From a bacterium C-53 (GTDB lineage: Bacteria > Bacillota > Clostridia > Lachnospirales > Lachnospiraceae): a stretch of DNA of 64,000 nt. Where the stretch lies: positions 124,001 through 188,000 of the forward strand of contig RAZD01000006.1 in NCBI GenBank assembly GCA_003612525.1, in the 5' to 3' direction. The notes under the pieces were generated by a model that worked only from the letters and a program-made list of their open reading frames with translations, did no database searches and was not told the DNA's origin. Of the stretch, positions 1-8,905 are shown piece by piece. The position numbers were made by a program, and so were the translations under genes. How positions within the stretch are numbered: the first letter of the stretch is position 1; each line of letters opens with the position of its first letter.

Positions 1-591
1 AGAGTCAGAATACGCTCAACCCCCAGCACAGAGGGAGAAATCCTTAAAACATGTGACACAAACGAAACATTTACGAAATATGGAGAAACAGACAACGGAT
101 GGAGCAAAATTGACTACAACGGACAGGAAGCATATATAAAATCTGATTACCTTGTTCCTGCATCTGAAAACAATGATACAGCCGCAAATAATACATCGCC
201 GACTGAAACAGCTGGAAACCGGGCAACTGCAAAAAACACACCGAAGAGTACAGAACCTTCACCCTCCACTTCCCAGCCCTCTGCTCCAACCCCGGTTATT
301 CCTGTAAGCACGGCATCCAATATACCGGCTCAGCCAGACATCCAGACGGCTGCACAGGATCCCGGTCTCGGACAGGCCCCGGAAGACGCCTCGCCTGTTG
401 AGGCAACTGCGCCTCCCGCTGTTGCGGCGGGTTCCGTTCCTTATACGGATAAAAACGGCGTATCAACTACATTTACCACAGAGGAATGGAATTATTTTCT
501 ATCCTATTGGGATTATACAGGACAAGCTGAATACTTTGTACACAAACATACATGCGCCGAACTGCGGGCAATGTATGATGCTACACATTAA
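1..591 (+). CDS. SH3-domain protein, C-terminal part (5' end outside window)
   Basis: Reading frame 1 is open from the first base to the TAA at 589-591, giving 196 residues of a protein whose start lies upstream. The first 50 residues (RVRIRSTPSTEGEIL...GWSKIDYNGQEAYIKSDYL) match the bacterial SH3 (SH3b) fold, with the typical RSTPS, GWxKI and YIKSDYL elements that bind cell-wall peptide. A Thr/Pro/Ser/Ala-rich linker of about 85 residues follows, then a short C-terminal domain containing YTDKNGVSTTFTTEEW and ending in AMYDATH. It is probably exported and wall-associated, but the signal peptide is not in view. No enzymatic domain is visible, so the specific role is unknown. Confidence 0.75.
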   Translation, partial: RVRIRSTPSTEGEILKTCDTNETFTKYGETDNGWSKIDYNGQEAYIKSDYLVPASENNDTAANNTSPTETAGNRATAKNTPKSTEPSPSTSQPSAPTPVIPVSTASNIPAQPDIQTAAQDPGLGQAPEDASPVEATAPPAVAAGSVPYTDKNGVSTTFTTEEWNYFLSYWDYTGQAEYFVHKHTCAELRAMYDATH

Positions 592-611
592 ATCACAATT
601 ATTCTGAAATT

Positions 612-657
612 CCCCACAGCATTTTCACAAAGCAAAGTGATAAATCTGTGGGGTTTT
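612..657 (+). terminator. Rho-independent terminator after the SH3 protein gene
   Basis: The arms CCCCACAG (612-619) and CTGTGGGG (646-653) pair, followed by TTTTC. It sits 20 bases after the stop codon of the upstream gene. The loop is long (26 bases), so the strength is uncertain. Confidence 0.6.
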
Positions 658-755
658 CTATATTTTAGCAAAAAACTGTTGCATTATTAATCCCCTTATG
701 GTACATTATTATTGTATCAAAGTTTTGTACTGTTTCTCCATAGGAGAATCATTTT

Positions 756-1357
756 ATGAAGAAACAACTATTTCAAGAACTTAACTTAAATAATGCGTTT
801 TTATTTTCATCTGCATTACAGGAACCTGATATCTGTCAGTTAATTTTAGAAATCATATTCAGAAAAAAATTTTCCTGAATACCAAAGGCCTTAACGATAG
901 TGAAACACCACCTCTACTCGTCCACTTCCTTAAGTATATGGAAGAAAGTACGGAAACCTGTGCTCTAAAGGCTCAAGATCCTGCCATCGAAAAACTGCAT
1001 GGAAAAATTGACGCATTAAAGAGAAGCCGCAATTTGGAGGAACGCTATATGACATTAGGAGAATGGATTAAAGATGATGCAGAAGATCTGGCCATAGAAA
1101 TCGCTAATGATATAGCCAAAGATATGGCTCAGGATATGGCCAAAAATATCGCTCAGGACCTCATAGAGCAATCCACCCGGCAAACAGTTATAAAAACAAC
1201 TGCCGAAGCAGTTCTCGATATTCTTGAATTAAGGTATAGCATAACACCTGAAATTCATCAGAAAATTCTTTCTGAATCTGATATTCATACCTTGAAAATA
1301 TGGCACAAATTAGCAGTCACTTCTACTTCTCTGGAAGACTTTATTTTAAAAATGTAA
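756..1357 (+). pseudogene. Rpn/PD-(D/E)XK transposase-family nuclease, internally deleted
   Basis: The start at 756 (MKKQLFQELNLNNAFLFSSA) looks like the N-terminus of Rpn-family recombination-promoting nucleases, which usually begin with an NDxxF-like segment. It hits a TGA at 876-878 after 40 codons. An open frame then continues (KGLNDSETPPLLVHFLKYMEEST) with the typical C-terminal half of the same family: a helical region, a heptad-like stretch of repeated (D/N)IAxDMA units, and a final helical tail ending at 1357. The catalytic core normally found between these halves is absent, so the gene has an internal deletion with a frame change. The only ATG in the second half is at 938. Family assignment rests on sequence pattern, not a search. 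Confidence 0.65.
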
Positions 1358-1362
1358 TCTTA

Positions 1363-1390
1363 TTTGTCCACGCATAAATGCGCGGACAAA
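1363..1390. terminator. Palindromic hairpin after the Rpn pseudogene
   Basis: TTTGTCCACGCAT and ATGCGCGGACAAA form a 12-of-13 paired stem with a two-base loop, six bases after the pseudogene stop. It is symmetric enough to act on either strand. No long T run follows. Confidence 0.45.
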
Positions 1391-1464
1391 ATCTACTTGT
1401 CACAACCGACACAGTCACTATACATCCACAAAAAAGAAACAGTACAGAAGCTTTGCTGCATATT

Positions 1465-1500
1465 TTAAAGGGCAGGGCAAAAATGAACCCTGCTCTTTAA
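1465..1500 (-). terminator. Terminator of the glycosyltransferase gene
   Basis: TTAAAGGGCAGGG (1465-1477) pairs with CCCTGCTCTTTAA (1488-1500). It lies 13 bases past the minus-strand stop at 1514, and the minus-strand reading continues into TTTTAAAATAT-like sequence. Confidence 0.6.
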
Positions 1501-1513
1501 AGTCATTTAATCT

Positions 1514-3658
1514 CTATTCTTTACACATTTTCTCAAGAGTAACCAGTTCCGGATCATCCGGGGTAAGCGCATGAAGCTGCTGCCAGATACCATATGCAGT
1601 CTTCTTATCTCCCTGATCAATCAAACGATATAATTGCCTCTTGACCTGACGTGCAAGCGATTTCATTTCATCACCGGCACGGCGGCTTTCTTCAAGCTGC
1701 GCCTCTCTTTGCGCCGCATACAACTTTCCAAAATACTGCAATCCCTCGTCAATTGGCCCAAATATGCCAATTGCCTTCGTAAGCGCCTCCCGAAACGATG
1801 CAATATCCCCTGACTCTTCCGCCTGTAATGCATGCTTCAAATGTACTGCCACACGTCCGGGCAATGGGAGCATCTCCATTTCACCTTCAAACGCTTCCGG
1901 ACGGAAAAACTTTGCGTAAAAAGCCATGCTCCTGTCAGAAAAATTCTTCATCTGCTTTCTGACTGCATTATAATTTTTATATTCCGGCGTAATAACTGCT
2001 TCCGCTTCTGATACTTTCATCATAAAATATTCGTAGCGAACATTGCCTTCATGACAATGACGCTCCATAAATTCTTTCTTCTTCCAAACCACATTCATTG
2101 GATTTCTCTCGCAGAAAGTATCTACACCATTTTTCCACTGATCAAAAGGAGCACATGCTATAATGTCATCCATCTCAATCTCATATTCATCTGCAATAGC
2201 AAAAAAGGCATCATCTGACGACAACACGTCCGCAATTTTCTTAAATATCCACCGATACGCTTCTTCTACAGCTTCCTTACCCTGCTCTTTTGCCGCATAG
2301 AAAAGTTTTAAATACCAGATATAATAATGATCTGTCTTTACCTGTCCGAAAATTTTGGCCAACGCATAAAGAGCTTTCTCATTATTTTTCTGCGTCTTCT
2401 TCTTTATTTCTGCTACCGCAGATTCAACCACTCTTTTATCCTCAGCCAGTTTCTGGGCAATCGGTACAAAGTCTTCCTCAAATGGCATTCTTACCATTGC
2501 ATCTATAATGCATGGAATCAGTTGTTCATGAATACTAAAGTTTTCTTCTTCCCAACCAAGCTTCCAAAAATATTCCTTTAAAGCTTCTGTATCATCCTGA
2601 GCCAGCCTGCTCCACATATACAGACAATATACATTATTTCTACCACCGACAAAAAAAAGATTCTGTGTAAAAATAGGACTCGCAGGGACCTCATTTATCT
2701 TTCCGCCTTCTGCATTATATACTTTTACATATTCCTGACAGCACTTTTCACATGCATCATAATCTTTTTTCTGATAATAAACTTCTGCCCCAAACTGACA
2801 CAGACCAGCTCTTCCTAAATTATCATTCCTTTTATCCCGGACAGCCTCAGCAAAAAACTCTTCCGCCTCCTCAAACTGATGAAGACTCAAAAGCGCTAAC
2901 ATCGTTCCAAGATAAAAAGTCTGTCTGTAAGAGTTTAAAATAGCATCACTCTTCTTTTTGCGAAGCATCTCCACGCTTTCCTTACAAAGCTCCGCCATTT
3001 TTGTGCAATCCGGTATTCCATAATATTCCTGTGCAAGATGAGCCCGCGCACGTAAATGCCCCGGATTTTCCTTCACCATACTCTCAAGAAGCACAACATT
3101 TCTTTCATCATGCCTCTTTTTCTCTTCCAAATTATCATAAACATATCCATAATGGTCTACCCAGGAATTTATTAACTTATTCTCCCCGTATACAGGCATA
3201 AGGTATTCATGTATCCTGTCCACAAAACGCGTATCTTTTCTTATTTTAATCATTCTGGATGCCCACATATCCAGATACACATTACCGGAATAATCCGTAT
3301 AATTCCGTTGAATGTAACAGGCAACTCCGTACTTGCGGTATTCACCAGTTTTAAAAAAGGCAATTAATTCCTGTACATCGCCAAACCATTCATCATCATC
3401 TATATAAAGAAACCATTCACCCTTTGCTTCCTTTAATCCCGCATTTCTTGCCTTTGAAAAATCATCGCACCATGTAAAGGGAACAATGTGATCCGTATAT
3501 TCTGACAGAAGCGCTCTTGTCAAATCATCACATCCCGTATCTACGATAATCAATTCACTTTCTATCTGCTCCATAATCGGTTTCAGAGAATCCAGACATT
3601 TTCTCGTTGTTTCCTTCCTGCCGGAACAGAGAAGGGAAATAGATAAAACAGGTTTCAT
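1514..3658 (-). CDS. Family 2 glycosyltransferase with helical (TPR-like) C-terminal half; candidate flagellin glycosyltransferase
   Basis: The protein has 714 residues. Residues 1-110 show the GT-A fold of GT2 enzymes: an N-terminal beta strand (VLSISLLCSGRKE), the nucleotide-contact segment IIVDTGCDD near 38-45, and a DDDEW metal-binding motif at about 87-91. The remaining 600 residues are helical with many Tyr, Glu and Lys positions and look like degenerate TPR repeats. No signal peptide or membrane span is visible, so it should act in the cytosol. RBS AGGAG lies 7 bases before the ATG. It sits 95 bases downstream of the flagellin gene, beyond a hairpin. In Clostridia, glycosyltransferases next to flagellin commonly O-glycosylate it; that role here is inference from position. 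The sugar donor cannot be read from the sequence. Confidence 0.8.
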   Translation of the reverse strand: MKPVLSISLLCSGRKETTRKCLDSLKPIMEQIESELIIVDTGCDDLTRALLSEYTDHIVPFTWCDDFSKARNAGLKEAKGEWFLYIDDDEWFGDVQELIAFFKTGEYRKYGVACYIQRNYTDYSGNVYLDMWASRMIKIRKDTRFVDRIHEYLMPVYGENKLINSWVDHYGYVYDNLEEKKRHDERNVVLLESMVKENPGHLRARAHLAQEYYGIPDCTKMAELCKESVEMLRKKKSDAILNSYRQTFYLGTMLALLSLHQFEEAEEFFAEAVRDKRNDNLGRAGLCQFGAEVYYQKKDYDACEKCCQEYVKVYNAEGGKINEVPASPIFTQNLFFVGGRNNVYCLYMWSRLAQDDTEALKEYFWKLGWEEENFSIHEQLIPCIIDAMVRMPFEEDFVPIAQKLAEDKRVVESAVAEIKKKTQKNNEKALYALAKIFGQVKTDHYYIWYLKLFYAAKEQGKEAVEEAYRWIFKKIADVLSSDDAFFAIADEYEIEMDDIIACAPFDQWKNGVDTFCERNPMNVVWKKKEFMERHCHEGNVRYEYFMMKVSEAEAVITPEYKNYNAVRKQMKNFSDRSMAFYAKFFRPEAFEGEMEMLPLPGRVAVHLKHALQAEESGDIASFREALTKAIGIFGPIDEGLQYFGKLYAAQREAQLEESRRAGDEMKSLARQVKRQLYRLIDQGDKKTAYGIWQQLHALTPDDPELVTLEKMCKE

Positions 3659-3679
3659 TTTTTTCTCCTAAAAATAACA

Positions 3680-3703
3680 GGGAATCGGCAGAGCCGACTC
3701 CCC
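3680..3703 (-). terminator. Terminator after flagellin
   Basis: GGGGAGTCGGC and GCCGATTCCC (minus strand) form a GC-rich stem with a three-base loop, followed by TGTTATTTTT. It lies 50 bases beyond the flagellin stop and just before the glycosyltransferase RBS, so it would reduce transcription of the latter from the flagellin promoter. Confidence 0.7.
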
Positions 3704-3753
3704 GTTTTTCATCATGTTTACACTAAACTGCGAAATATCTTTTTTACACGCTA

Positions 3754-5289
3754 TTAGCCAAGTAAGGACAGAACGCCCTGGTTAGACTGATTAGCCTGTG
3801 CAAGCATTGACTGACCTGCCTGAGAAAGAATCTGGCTGTTAGAGTATTTAACCATCTCAGAAGCCATATCTGTATCACGGATAGCAGATTCAGCGCTTGT
3901 TGTATTCTCAACAACGTTATCAAGGTTGTTGATTGTATGCTCAAGTCTGTTCTGAACAGCACCAAGATCAGATCTCTGAGCAGAAACCTTAGCAAGTGCT
4001 TCGCTGATTGTCTCAATTGCAGCACGAGCATTTGAATCATTTGTTCCGTCAAGTCTCAGACCATTTACACCAAGTCCCTTAGCGCTCATAGCATCAAGGT
4101 TCAGTGAAATCTGGTTGTTAGATGTAGCATCAGCACCTACATGAAGTGTTAACTTCAAAGCGCCAACAAGAGATTTCTGAGCTGTAATAGCAGCTGCTGT
4201 TAATTTCACTACGTTACCAAGAGCATCGTAAACAGTAGGAGCATCTACTCTTGCAATAGCAGCTCCTGAACTGCTTGCTGCAAAGTATCTATTCAGAGCG
4301 TTTGCTGCGATTCTGTTACCATCTTTATCATAGTAAGCTTCAACTTCGCCTTCTACCTTCGCTGCGCTTGCGCTTACAGCAGAGATAACTGTGCTTGTTG
4401 AACGTGATGTAACATCAGCTGTAGCATCCTGAACTTTACCGCCAGTAACTGTAAATGTTGCAATCTTATTACCTGCTGCATTCAGGATATCGAAGGATGT
4501 AACCATACCATTTACCTTAGCTGCAGAGCTCGGTACAACCTTGAAGTTCTTAGCTGCATCGCCATTCAGCTGGATTGTATATCCACTTGTCGCACCAGCA
4601 GCAGCACCCATCCAGTTGCTGTACTTAGATACGTTAATACCCTGGTTAACAAGCGATTTTGCAAGCATGTTCTGATCTGCGGATGAAGCAGCGGACGGAC
4701 CAGCAACTCCATTCGGAGAGAACACAACGCTTACTGTGATACCTGTTGTGATATCGATCAAAGAACCAGCCTTTGTTGCACCTGTAGAATTGATGGAGAA
4801 GATCTGAGCAGCTTTACCAGCTCCAGTTGCAACTGTATTATACTGATACGTATATGTCTTCGGCGCTGCGCTGTCACCTTTCAACAGATAAGCTTCGTTG
4901 AATTTTGTTGTCTCAGCTACACGATCGATTTCTGTTGTCAACTGATCAATTTCAGCCTGGATAGAAGATCTGTCAGTTTCAGAGTTTGTGCCGTTTGCAG
5001 CCTTTACAGCCAGCTCGTTCATTCTCTGTAACATATCCTGAACTTCTGTTAACGCACCTTCAGCCGTCTGTACTGCACTGATACCATCCTGAGCGTTGGA
5101 AGATGCCTGTGTAAGTCCACGGATCTGTTTTCTCATTTTTTCAGAAATAGCAAGTCCTGCTGCATCATCTGCTGCACGGTTGATCTTGTAACCACTGGAT
5201 AACTTCTCTGTTGATTTCGCCTGAGTGCCTGTTGTGATGCCTAACATTCTGTTAGAGTTCATCGCGGTAAGATTGTGTTGTACTACCAT
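3754..5289 (-). CDS. fliC: Flagellin (filament subunit)
   Basis: The 511-residue protein has the conserved flagellin ends. The N-terminal D0/D1 helices begin [16 protein letters not shown] and include [23 protein letters not shown] and the [16 protein letters not shown] helix. The C-terminal D1/D0 helices include [18 protein letters not shown] and end [10 protein letters not shown]. The central region (about residues 145-410) is variable, rich in Ala, Ser, Thr and Asn, and is the surface-exposed part. It has no signal peptide, as expected for export through the flagellar type III path. RBS AGGAGG precedes the ATG. A sigma-28 promoter and a CsrA-type hairpin lie upstream (separate entries). 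FliS, its chaperone, is encoded just upstream in the same locus. Confidence 0.97.
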   Translation of the reverse strand: MVVQHNLTAMNSNRMLGITTGTQAKSTEKLSSGYKINRAADDAAGLAISEKMRKQIRGLTQASSNAQDGISAVQTAEGALTEVQDMLQRMNELAVKAANGTNSETDRSSIQAEIDQLTTEIDRVAETTKFNEAYLLKGDSAAPKTYTYQYNTVATGAGKAAQIFSINSTGATKAGSLIDITTGITVSVVFSPNGVAGPSAASSADQNMLAKSLVNQGINVSKYSNWMGAAAGATSGYTIQLNGDAAKNFKVVPSSAAKVNGMVTSFDILNAAGNKIATFTVTGGKVQDATADVTSRSTSTVISAVSASAAKVEGEVEAYYDKDGNRIAANALNRYFAASSSGAAIARVDAPTVYDALGNVVKLTAAAITAQKSLVGALKLTLHVGADATSNNQISLNLDAMSAKGLGVNGLRLDGTNDSNARAAIETISEALAKVSAQRSDLGAVQNRLEHTINNLDNVVENTTSAESAIRDTDMASEMVKYSNSQILSQAGQSMLAQANQSNQGVLSLLG

Positions 5290-5313
5290 ACAAAATTCCT
5301 CCTTGAATTTAAT

Positions 5314-5329
5314 GCGGCTTCCCTGCCGC
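5314..5329 (-). promoter_or_regulatory. GGA-loop hairpin in flagellin leader, candidate CsrA-binding site
   Basis: On the minus strand GCGGC and GCCGC form a 5-bp stem enclosing the loop AGGGAA. A second GGA lies in the ribosome site AAGGAGGAA about 15 bases downstream. CsrA binds GGA in hairpin loops and, in Bacillus, represses hag by binding one site over the ribosome site and one upstream. csrA and its antagonist fliW are in the same locus. Binding here is inference. Confidence 0.6.
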
Positions 5330-5420
5330 TATTCTGTTTTTTAGCAATTCCCCAAAAGACCGTACGCTTCTTCCAGGAAAACTGCAGTTTTTTTAAGTAA
5401 TTATTCTTTACTTGTATTAT

Positions 5421-5447
5421 ATATCGGTGCATCCCCAAAATACTTTA
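5421..5447 (-). promoter_or_regulatory. Sigma-28 (FliA/SigD) promoter of flagellin
   Basis: The minus strand reads TAAA, 15 bases, then ACCGATAT, against the consensus TAAA-N15-GCCGATAA. The predicted transcript has a leader of roughly 120 bases carrying the CsrA-type hairpin. Confidence 0.8.
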
Positions 5448-5471
5448 GAGGAAATTCAAAAATTTTTCCCG

Positions 5472-5954
5472 CTATTTTTTCTGGTCAATCTGAGTTCTCC
5501 TCGCCCCCGGAATCCCGACCATACTGGTGTGATAGCTGTCCGCCACCCTGCTCGTCAGACGCGCATGATGAATCTTTCCTCTTGTTACCCGGAAATATTC
5601 CTGCGCACGTTTATAATTCCGCTCCTCTATCGCACGGATACTTACACTTTTATCAGTAACGGAAGAAATCAGGGACTGCATTTCCCTGATTTCTTCCGCA
5701 TAATCGGCTCTGGATTCATCCAATTCCGCACGCACTCTGGCATAGACGCTTTCAAAGCCTTCATCCAGTTTCGTAAGCTGTGAAATGAGCATATCCTTCT
5801 CCGATATACTTTTTTCAAACGCATCCGCATCAATTTCTTTCTCAGTCAAAATCACCGTCTGTTCCTGAGTCTTCTGAAGGAGTTTCCTTAATATTTCGTC
5901 TTTCTTTCGAAGACTGTCCAGCAATATCAGAATATAGCTGTTTTTCTGTGCCAT
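5472..5954 (-). CDS. FliT/FlgN-like flagellar chaperone candidate
   Basis: The protein has 160 residues, almost all helical and highly charged, with coiled-coil character (SLRKKDEILRKLLQKTQEQ; EIREMQSLISSV) and no membrane span. Its place directly after fliS, with a 19-base gap, and its size suggest a small flagellar export chaperone of the FliT/FlgN class, but the primary sequence is divergent. The ATG at 5954 (MAQKNSYIL) is preferred over the in-frame TTG at 5972 because the TTG overlaps the GGAGG ribosome site itself. Transcription enters from the fliD-fliS genes; the flagellin promoter starts just beyond its 3' end. Function is inferred from context. Confidence 0.65.
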   Translation of the reverse strand: MAQKNSYILILLDSLRKKDEILRKLLQKTQEQTVILTEKEIDADAFEKSISEKDMLISQLTKLDEGFESVYARVRAELDESRADYAEEIREMQSLISSVTDKSVSIRAIEERNYKRAQEYFRVTRGKIHHARLTSRVADSYHTSMVGIPGARRTQIDQKK

Positions 5955-5973
5955 ACGGTATGCTCCCTCCAAA

Positions 5974-6354
5974 TTATGATTGTGGTATGTTCTTTTTCAT
6001 AACTTCCTTCCATGTATCGCGCATAGAACGAAGATGTACGAGGACCTCCTCAACAATTTCCTTGTCTTTCTTCACATTTGCTTCATGAAGCCTTCTCAGC
6101 ATATAACTGTAAATACGATCGAAGTCCTCCGCCACCGGGTAGTCATGATTCAGCGTAGACTGAAATTCTTCAATAATATGCTGCGCCTTCATCAAATTAT
6201 TATGTGCTTTCTCAATATCACGCTTCTCAATTCCAAGTATCGCAATATTACAGAATTTAATCGCTCCTTCGTACAGCATCAATGTCAGCTCCGCCGGCGA
6301 TGCTGTCATCACTTTATTCTTATTGTACTGCATAAATGCATTATTCATCTGCAT
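5974..6354 (-). CDS. fliS: Flagellar export chaperone FliS
   Basis: The 126-residue helical protein begins MQMNNAFMQYNKNKVMTASP and contains the FliS hallmark SPAELTLMLYEGAIKFCN, followed by the helices that wrap the flagellin C-terminus. Length is typical for the family. FliS binds newly made flagellin in the cytosol and prevents early polymerisation. RBS GGAGGG lies seven bases before the ATG. It sits between fliD and the FliT-like gene, a common order in Firmicutes. Confidence 0.93.
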   Translation of the reverse strand: MQMNNAFMQYNKNKVMTASPAELTLMLYEGAIKFCNIAILGIEKRDIEKAHNNLMKAQHIIEEFQSTLNHDYPVAEDFDRIYSYMLRRLHEANVKKDKEIVEEVLVHLRSMRDTWKEVMKKNIPQS

Positions 6355-6393
6355 AATAGAACCCTCCTTGCTTCTATCTGCCGTTAATTATAA

Positions 6394-8271
6394 TCATGAA
6401 CCAAAGAGCGATGCAAGTGCACTTTGCTGGGAATTCATTGCCGCAAGCGCCTTTTCCATTGCGGTAAACTGCTTATAGTATCGATCTTCCATACGCTGAA
6501 GTTTCTCTTCCTGAGCCTTGATCTTCTCCTTATAATCGTCATATTCCGACGCCATGCGCTTATCTTCATATACCTTATTACGACTGCTATAATCTGTACT
6601 CTTCATATGTTCATACATATTCTGGTACATATTATTCGCAAGTTTTGTGAAGAATTGCATCACACCGTCAGCGTCCTGAGCAATCGCAGCCCTCAGCTTA
6701 TCTTCATTCCCTGACGTATCATCATCATCTTTATCTCCGTCAATATGGAAAACGCCGTGCTCATTATCTTTGGCGCTGAAATAGCCAAGCGTACTGATTC
6801 CAAACAGAGATAAACTATATTGTTTGCCGTCAATTTCAAAACTTTCCAGCATACTGTTTTTAAGCGTGCTTGTAACGGTGCTAAGCGTCTGATCTCTGCG
6901 AAGAAGTGAGTCTTTGATCTTCTTTTCCCACTTTTCAACTTCCGAATCACTCAGCGCCTCTTTCTCTTCATCTGTCAGCGGATCATAACCCTTTGCGGAA
7001 TCTGCATTATACAGAGAATCCATTTCTTTGATCAGTTCACCGTACTCTTTAATGAACCCTTTGATCATATCATAAATTCCGTCCACGTCATCCACAGTGC
7101 TTATGGTTGTCGTCTGATACTGACCATTTGCAAGCTTCTCTGACACATCCTGTGCTGTTATCGTGAGTCCGTTGATTGAGAAATTATTTGATGTTGACCT
7201 GAACTCGGCGCCATTCAGTTCAATAATCGCATCCATACCATAAATACGAACTGCGCCAGCTTCCTCAGCCTCTTTTACTACTTTTTGAGCATCTGTACGC
7301 TTAGACTCATAAGTTTCTTTCAGCTTCGCAGTCGCCACTATTTTACCTGTGCCGTCATCTTCAAACAATAGCTTGTCAGCATCTCTCTGCTCTTCAAAAG
7401 AATGAATCACACCGTCATTGCCATTCTCACCGGCAAGCGCTTTCAGGCGGTCTTCATTATCCTGTGTCCAGGTTGCACCTGCAACTCCGTTATCAAAATC
7501 CTGCTTTTTCTGAAGCAACTCATCTTTTTCTTTTGTCAGAACATCAATTTTTGACTGCAGCAGAGCAGCTTCATCTGCATATCTCTGTGCCGCTGCATTT
7601 GCCTCATCCGTAAGCTCTGCATCGGTCATATTCGCCCATTTCAAATCTTCTGTCGTAGGCGTATAAAGACCAAGTTTCTTCAACGCATTGGCATCACCGG
7701 TAAGTGTAAAATCACCCTCGGAACCGCTTTTTCTTGAGCTGATAAAGAATCTCTGATTATCCGCATCAAAGCTGGCATCAACGCCCGCATTTCTGAGTTC
7801 AGACACTAACCCATCCACTGTCGTTGCACCTGTAAGCTTAATCGTTTTATCATTTACTTTAATTTCAGCTGTTCCACCAGGTCCGACAACCCCCAACTGG
7901 AACATGGTTGTCTCTGATGTCGCCTCTCTCTCAAGTTTTGCACCCGTCAGATATCCTGACTTTGCAAGCTGTTTTACGGCAAGCGTCTGCGTTCCGCTAA
8001 CTGCATTGGAAGCGCCGGAAACAGAAGCAATCCTTGAATCCGCAATCGTCGTCTTCTTCTTTTTGAAGCTTGACTCCCATCTCATATTATCAAGCGTTTT
8101 ATTCCAGAATTTATATATCTTGTCGTTCAAATCCTTCCAGGCTTCCTGCTTCCATTCAAGCTTTGTCTGAGATTTCTCAAGCTTTTCCTTCTTCAAGCTC
8201 TGCGCTTTCATTAATTCCTGAATGATCGAGTCCGTATCAAGTCCCGAATTCATACCTGTAATTCTAATCAT
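6394..8271 (-). CDS. fliD: Flagellar filament cap protein FliD
   Basis: The protein has 625 residues. The N-terminus IRITGMNSGLDTDSIIQELM is the FliD signature (GxxSGxDxxxxVxxLM type). The C-terminal 100 residues form the expected coiled coil (YKEKIKAQEEKLQRMEDRYYKQFTAMEKALAAMNSQQSAL). The middle contains a second charged helical region (about residues 215-260). The start is taken at ATG 8271 (MIRITG) with GGAGG seven bases upstream; the frame extends eight codons further without a ribosome site. FliD forms the pentameric cap that folds exported flagellin at the filament tip. The gene is longer than the 450-500 residues common in Bacillus, as is usual for Clostridia. Confidence 0.93.
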   Translation of the reverse strand: MIRITGMNSGLDTDSIIQELMKAQSLKKEKLEKSQTKLEWKQEAWKDLNDKIYKFWNKTLDNMRWESSFKKKKTTIADSRIASVSGASNAVSGTQTLAVKQLAKSGYLTGAKLEREATSETTMFQLGVVGPGGTAEIKVNDKTIKLTGATTVDGLVSELRNAGVDASFDADNQRFFISSRKSGSEGDFTLTGDANALKKLGLYTPTTEDLKWANMTDAELTDEANAAAQRYADEAALLQSKIDVLTKEKDELLQKKQDFDNGVAGATWTQDNEDRLKALAGENGNDGVIHSFEEQRDADKLLFEDDGTGKIVATAKLKETYESKRTDAQKVVKEAEEAGAVRIYGMDAIIELNGAEFRSTSNNFSINGLTITAQDVSEKLANGQYQTTTISTVDDVDGIYDMIKGFIKEYGELIKEMDSLYNADSAKGYDPLTDEEKEALSDSEVEKWEKKIKDSLLRRDQTLSTVTSTLKNSMLESFEIDGKQYSLSLFGISTLGYFSAKDNEHGVFHIDGDKDDDDTSGNEDKLRAAIAQDADGVMQFFTKLANNMYQNMYEHMKSTDYSSRNKVYEDKRMASEYDDYKEKIKAQEEKLQRMEDRYYKQFTAMEKALAAMNSQQSALASLFGS

Positions 8272-8327
8272 ACTAAACCTCCATGCTGCCAACAACCCAA
8301 AAATCAGGGCGTCGACACAAATTTGAC

Positions 8328-8353
8328 GATTGAAACATCATGATTTTTCAATC
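8328..8353. other. Small hairpin between flaG and fliD
   Basis: GATTGAAA (8328-8335) and TTTCAATC (8346-8353) are perfect complements separated by ten bases. It lies in the 98-base gap between flaG and fliD. It has no T run, so it is more likely an mRNA-processing or stability element than a terminator; function unknown. Confidence 0.35.
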
Positions 8354-8369
8354 TAACACCTGCATCTTT

Positions 8370-8822
8370 TTAAAGTCTCTCATCCACGAGCAAACCGGCA
8401 AGTTCCCATACCTTCGCAATCATATCAAGAGTCTTCTCCGGAGGGAATTCTTTAATTACCTTTTTACTGTCCTTATCCACGATTTTAATTGTAATCCTGT
8501 GTGTATCATCATGGATACCAAACTGACATTCCGAATTTTTCATCTGCTTATTCAGATTTTCAACATACTTTTTAATCTTATCGGAATCATCAACGTTTGT
8601 CTTTTCTTCCTGGCGGCCTCTTTCTTCATTTTCATTCCCATCTTCCGCCTCATTCTTTTTCTCTTCCAGTTTGTCAACAGTTGCTGTCGTCGCATCGATA
8701 AAGTTTACCGTGTCCTGTGTCGATTTTCCATCCGTGTTCTCCACTACAGGTTTTACCGGTGTCAGCCGCTGTACTGCCTCCGCCTGATATGTCATTGCGC
8801 TCGCTGCTGGCTCAATTGCCAT
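8370..8822 (-). CDS. flaG: FlaG-family flagellar protein
   Basis: The protein has 150 residues. The C-terminal 80 residues carry the FlaG domain: VENLNKQMKNSECQFGIHDDT, then ITIKIVDKDSKKVIKEFPPEKTL and a helical end (MIAKVWELAGLLVDERL). The N-terminal half is Glu/Asn-rich and disordered. The ATG at 8822 (MAIEPAASA) has GGAGG nine bases upstream; the frame also begins five codons earlier without a site. FlaG proteins influence filament length and lie next to fliD in many flagellated bacteria, as here. The exact biochemical role of the family is not established. Confidence 0.88.
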   Translation of the reverse strand: MAIEPAASAMTYQAEAVQRLTPVKPVVENTDGKSTQDTVNFIDATTATVDKLEEKKNEAEDGNENEERGRQEEKTNVDDSDKIKKYVENLNKQMKNSECQFGIHDDTHRITIKIVDKDSKKVIKEFPPEKTLDMIAKVWELAGLLVDERL

Positions 8823-8905
8823 AATTACCACCTCCATGTGAAATTTCTAACGCATTATATAATGTTCTGTCTGATATATCGACAAAAATACACCAATTAT
8901 TAACA

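Noticed and set aside
398-607. Open frame of 69 codons inside the tail of the SH3 protein gene
   Set aside because: It overlaps the SH3 frame, which shows the domain pattern and ends in a natural stop before a terminator. The alternative has no family pattern.
3744-4052. Minus-strand frame within the 3' end of flagellin
   Set aside because: It is in another frame over conserved flagellin helices and shows no ribosome site or family pattern.
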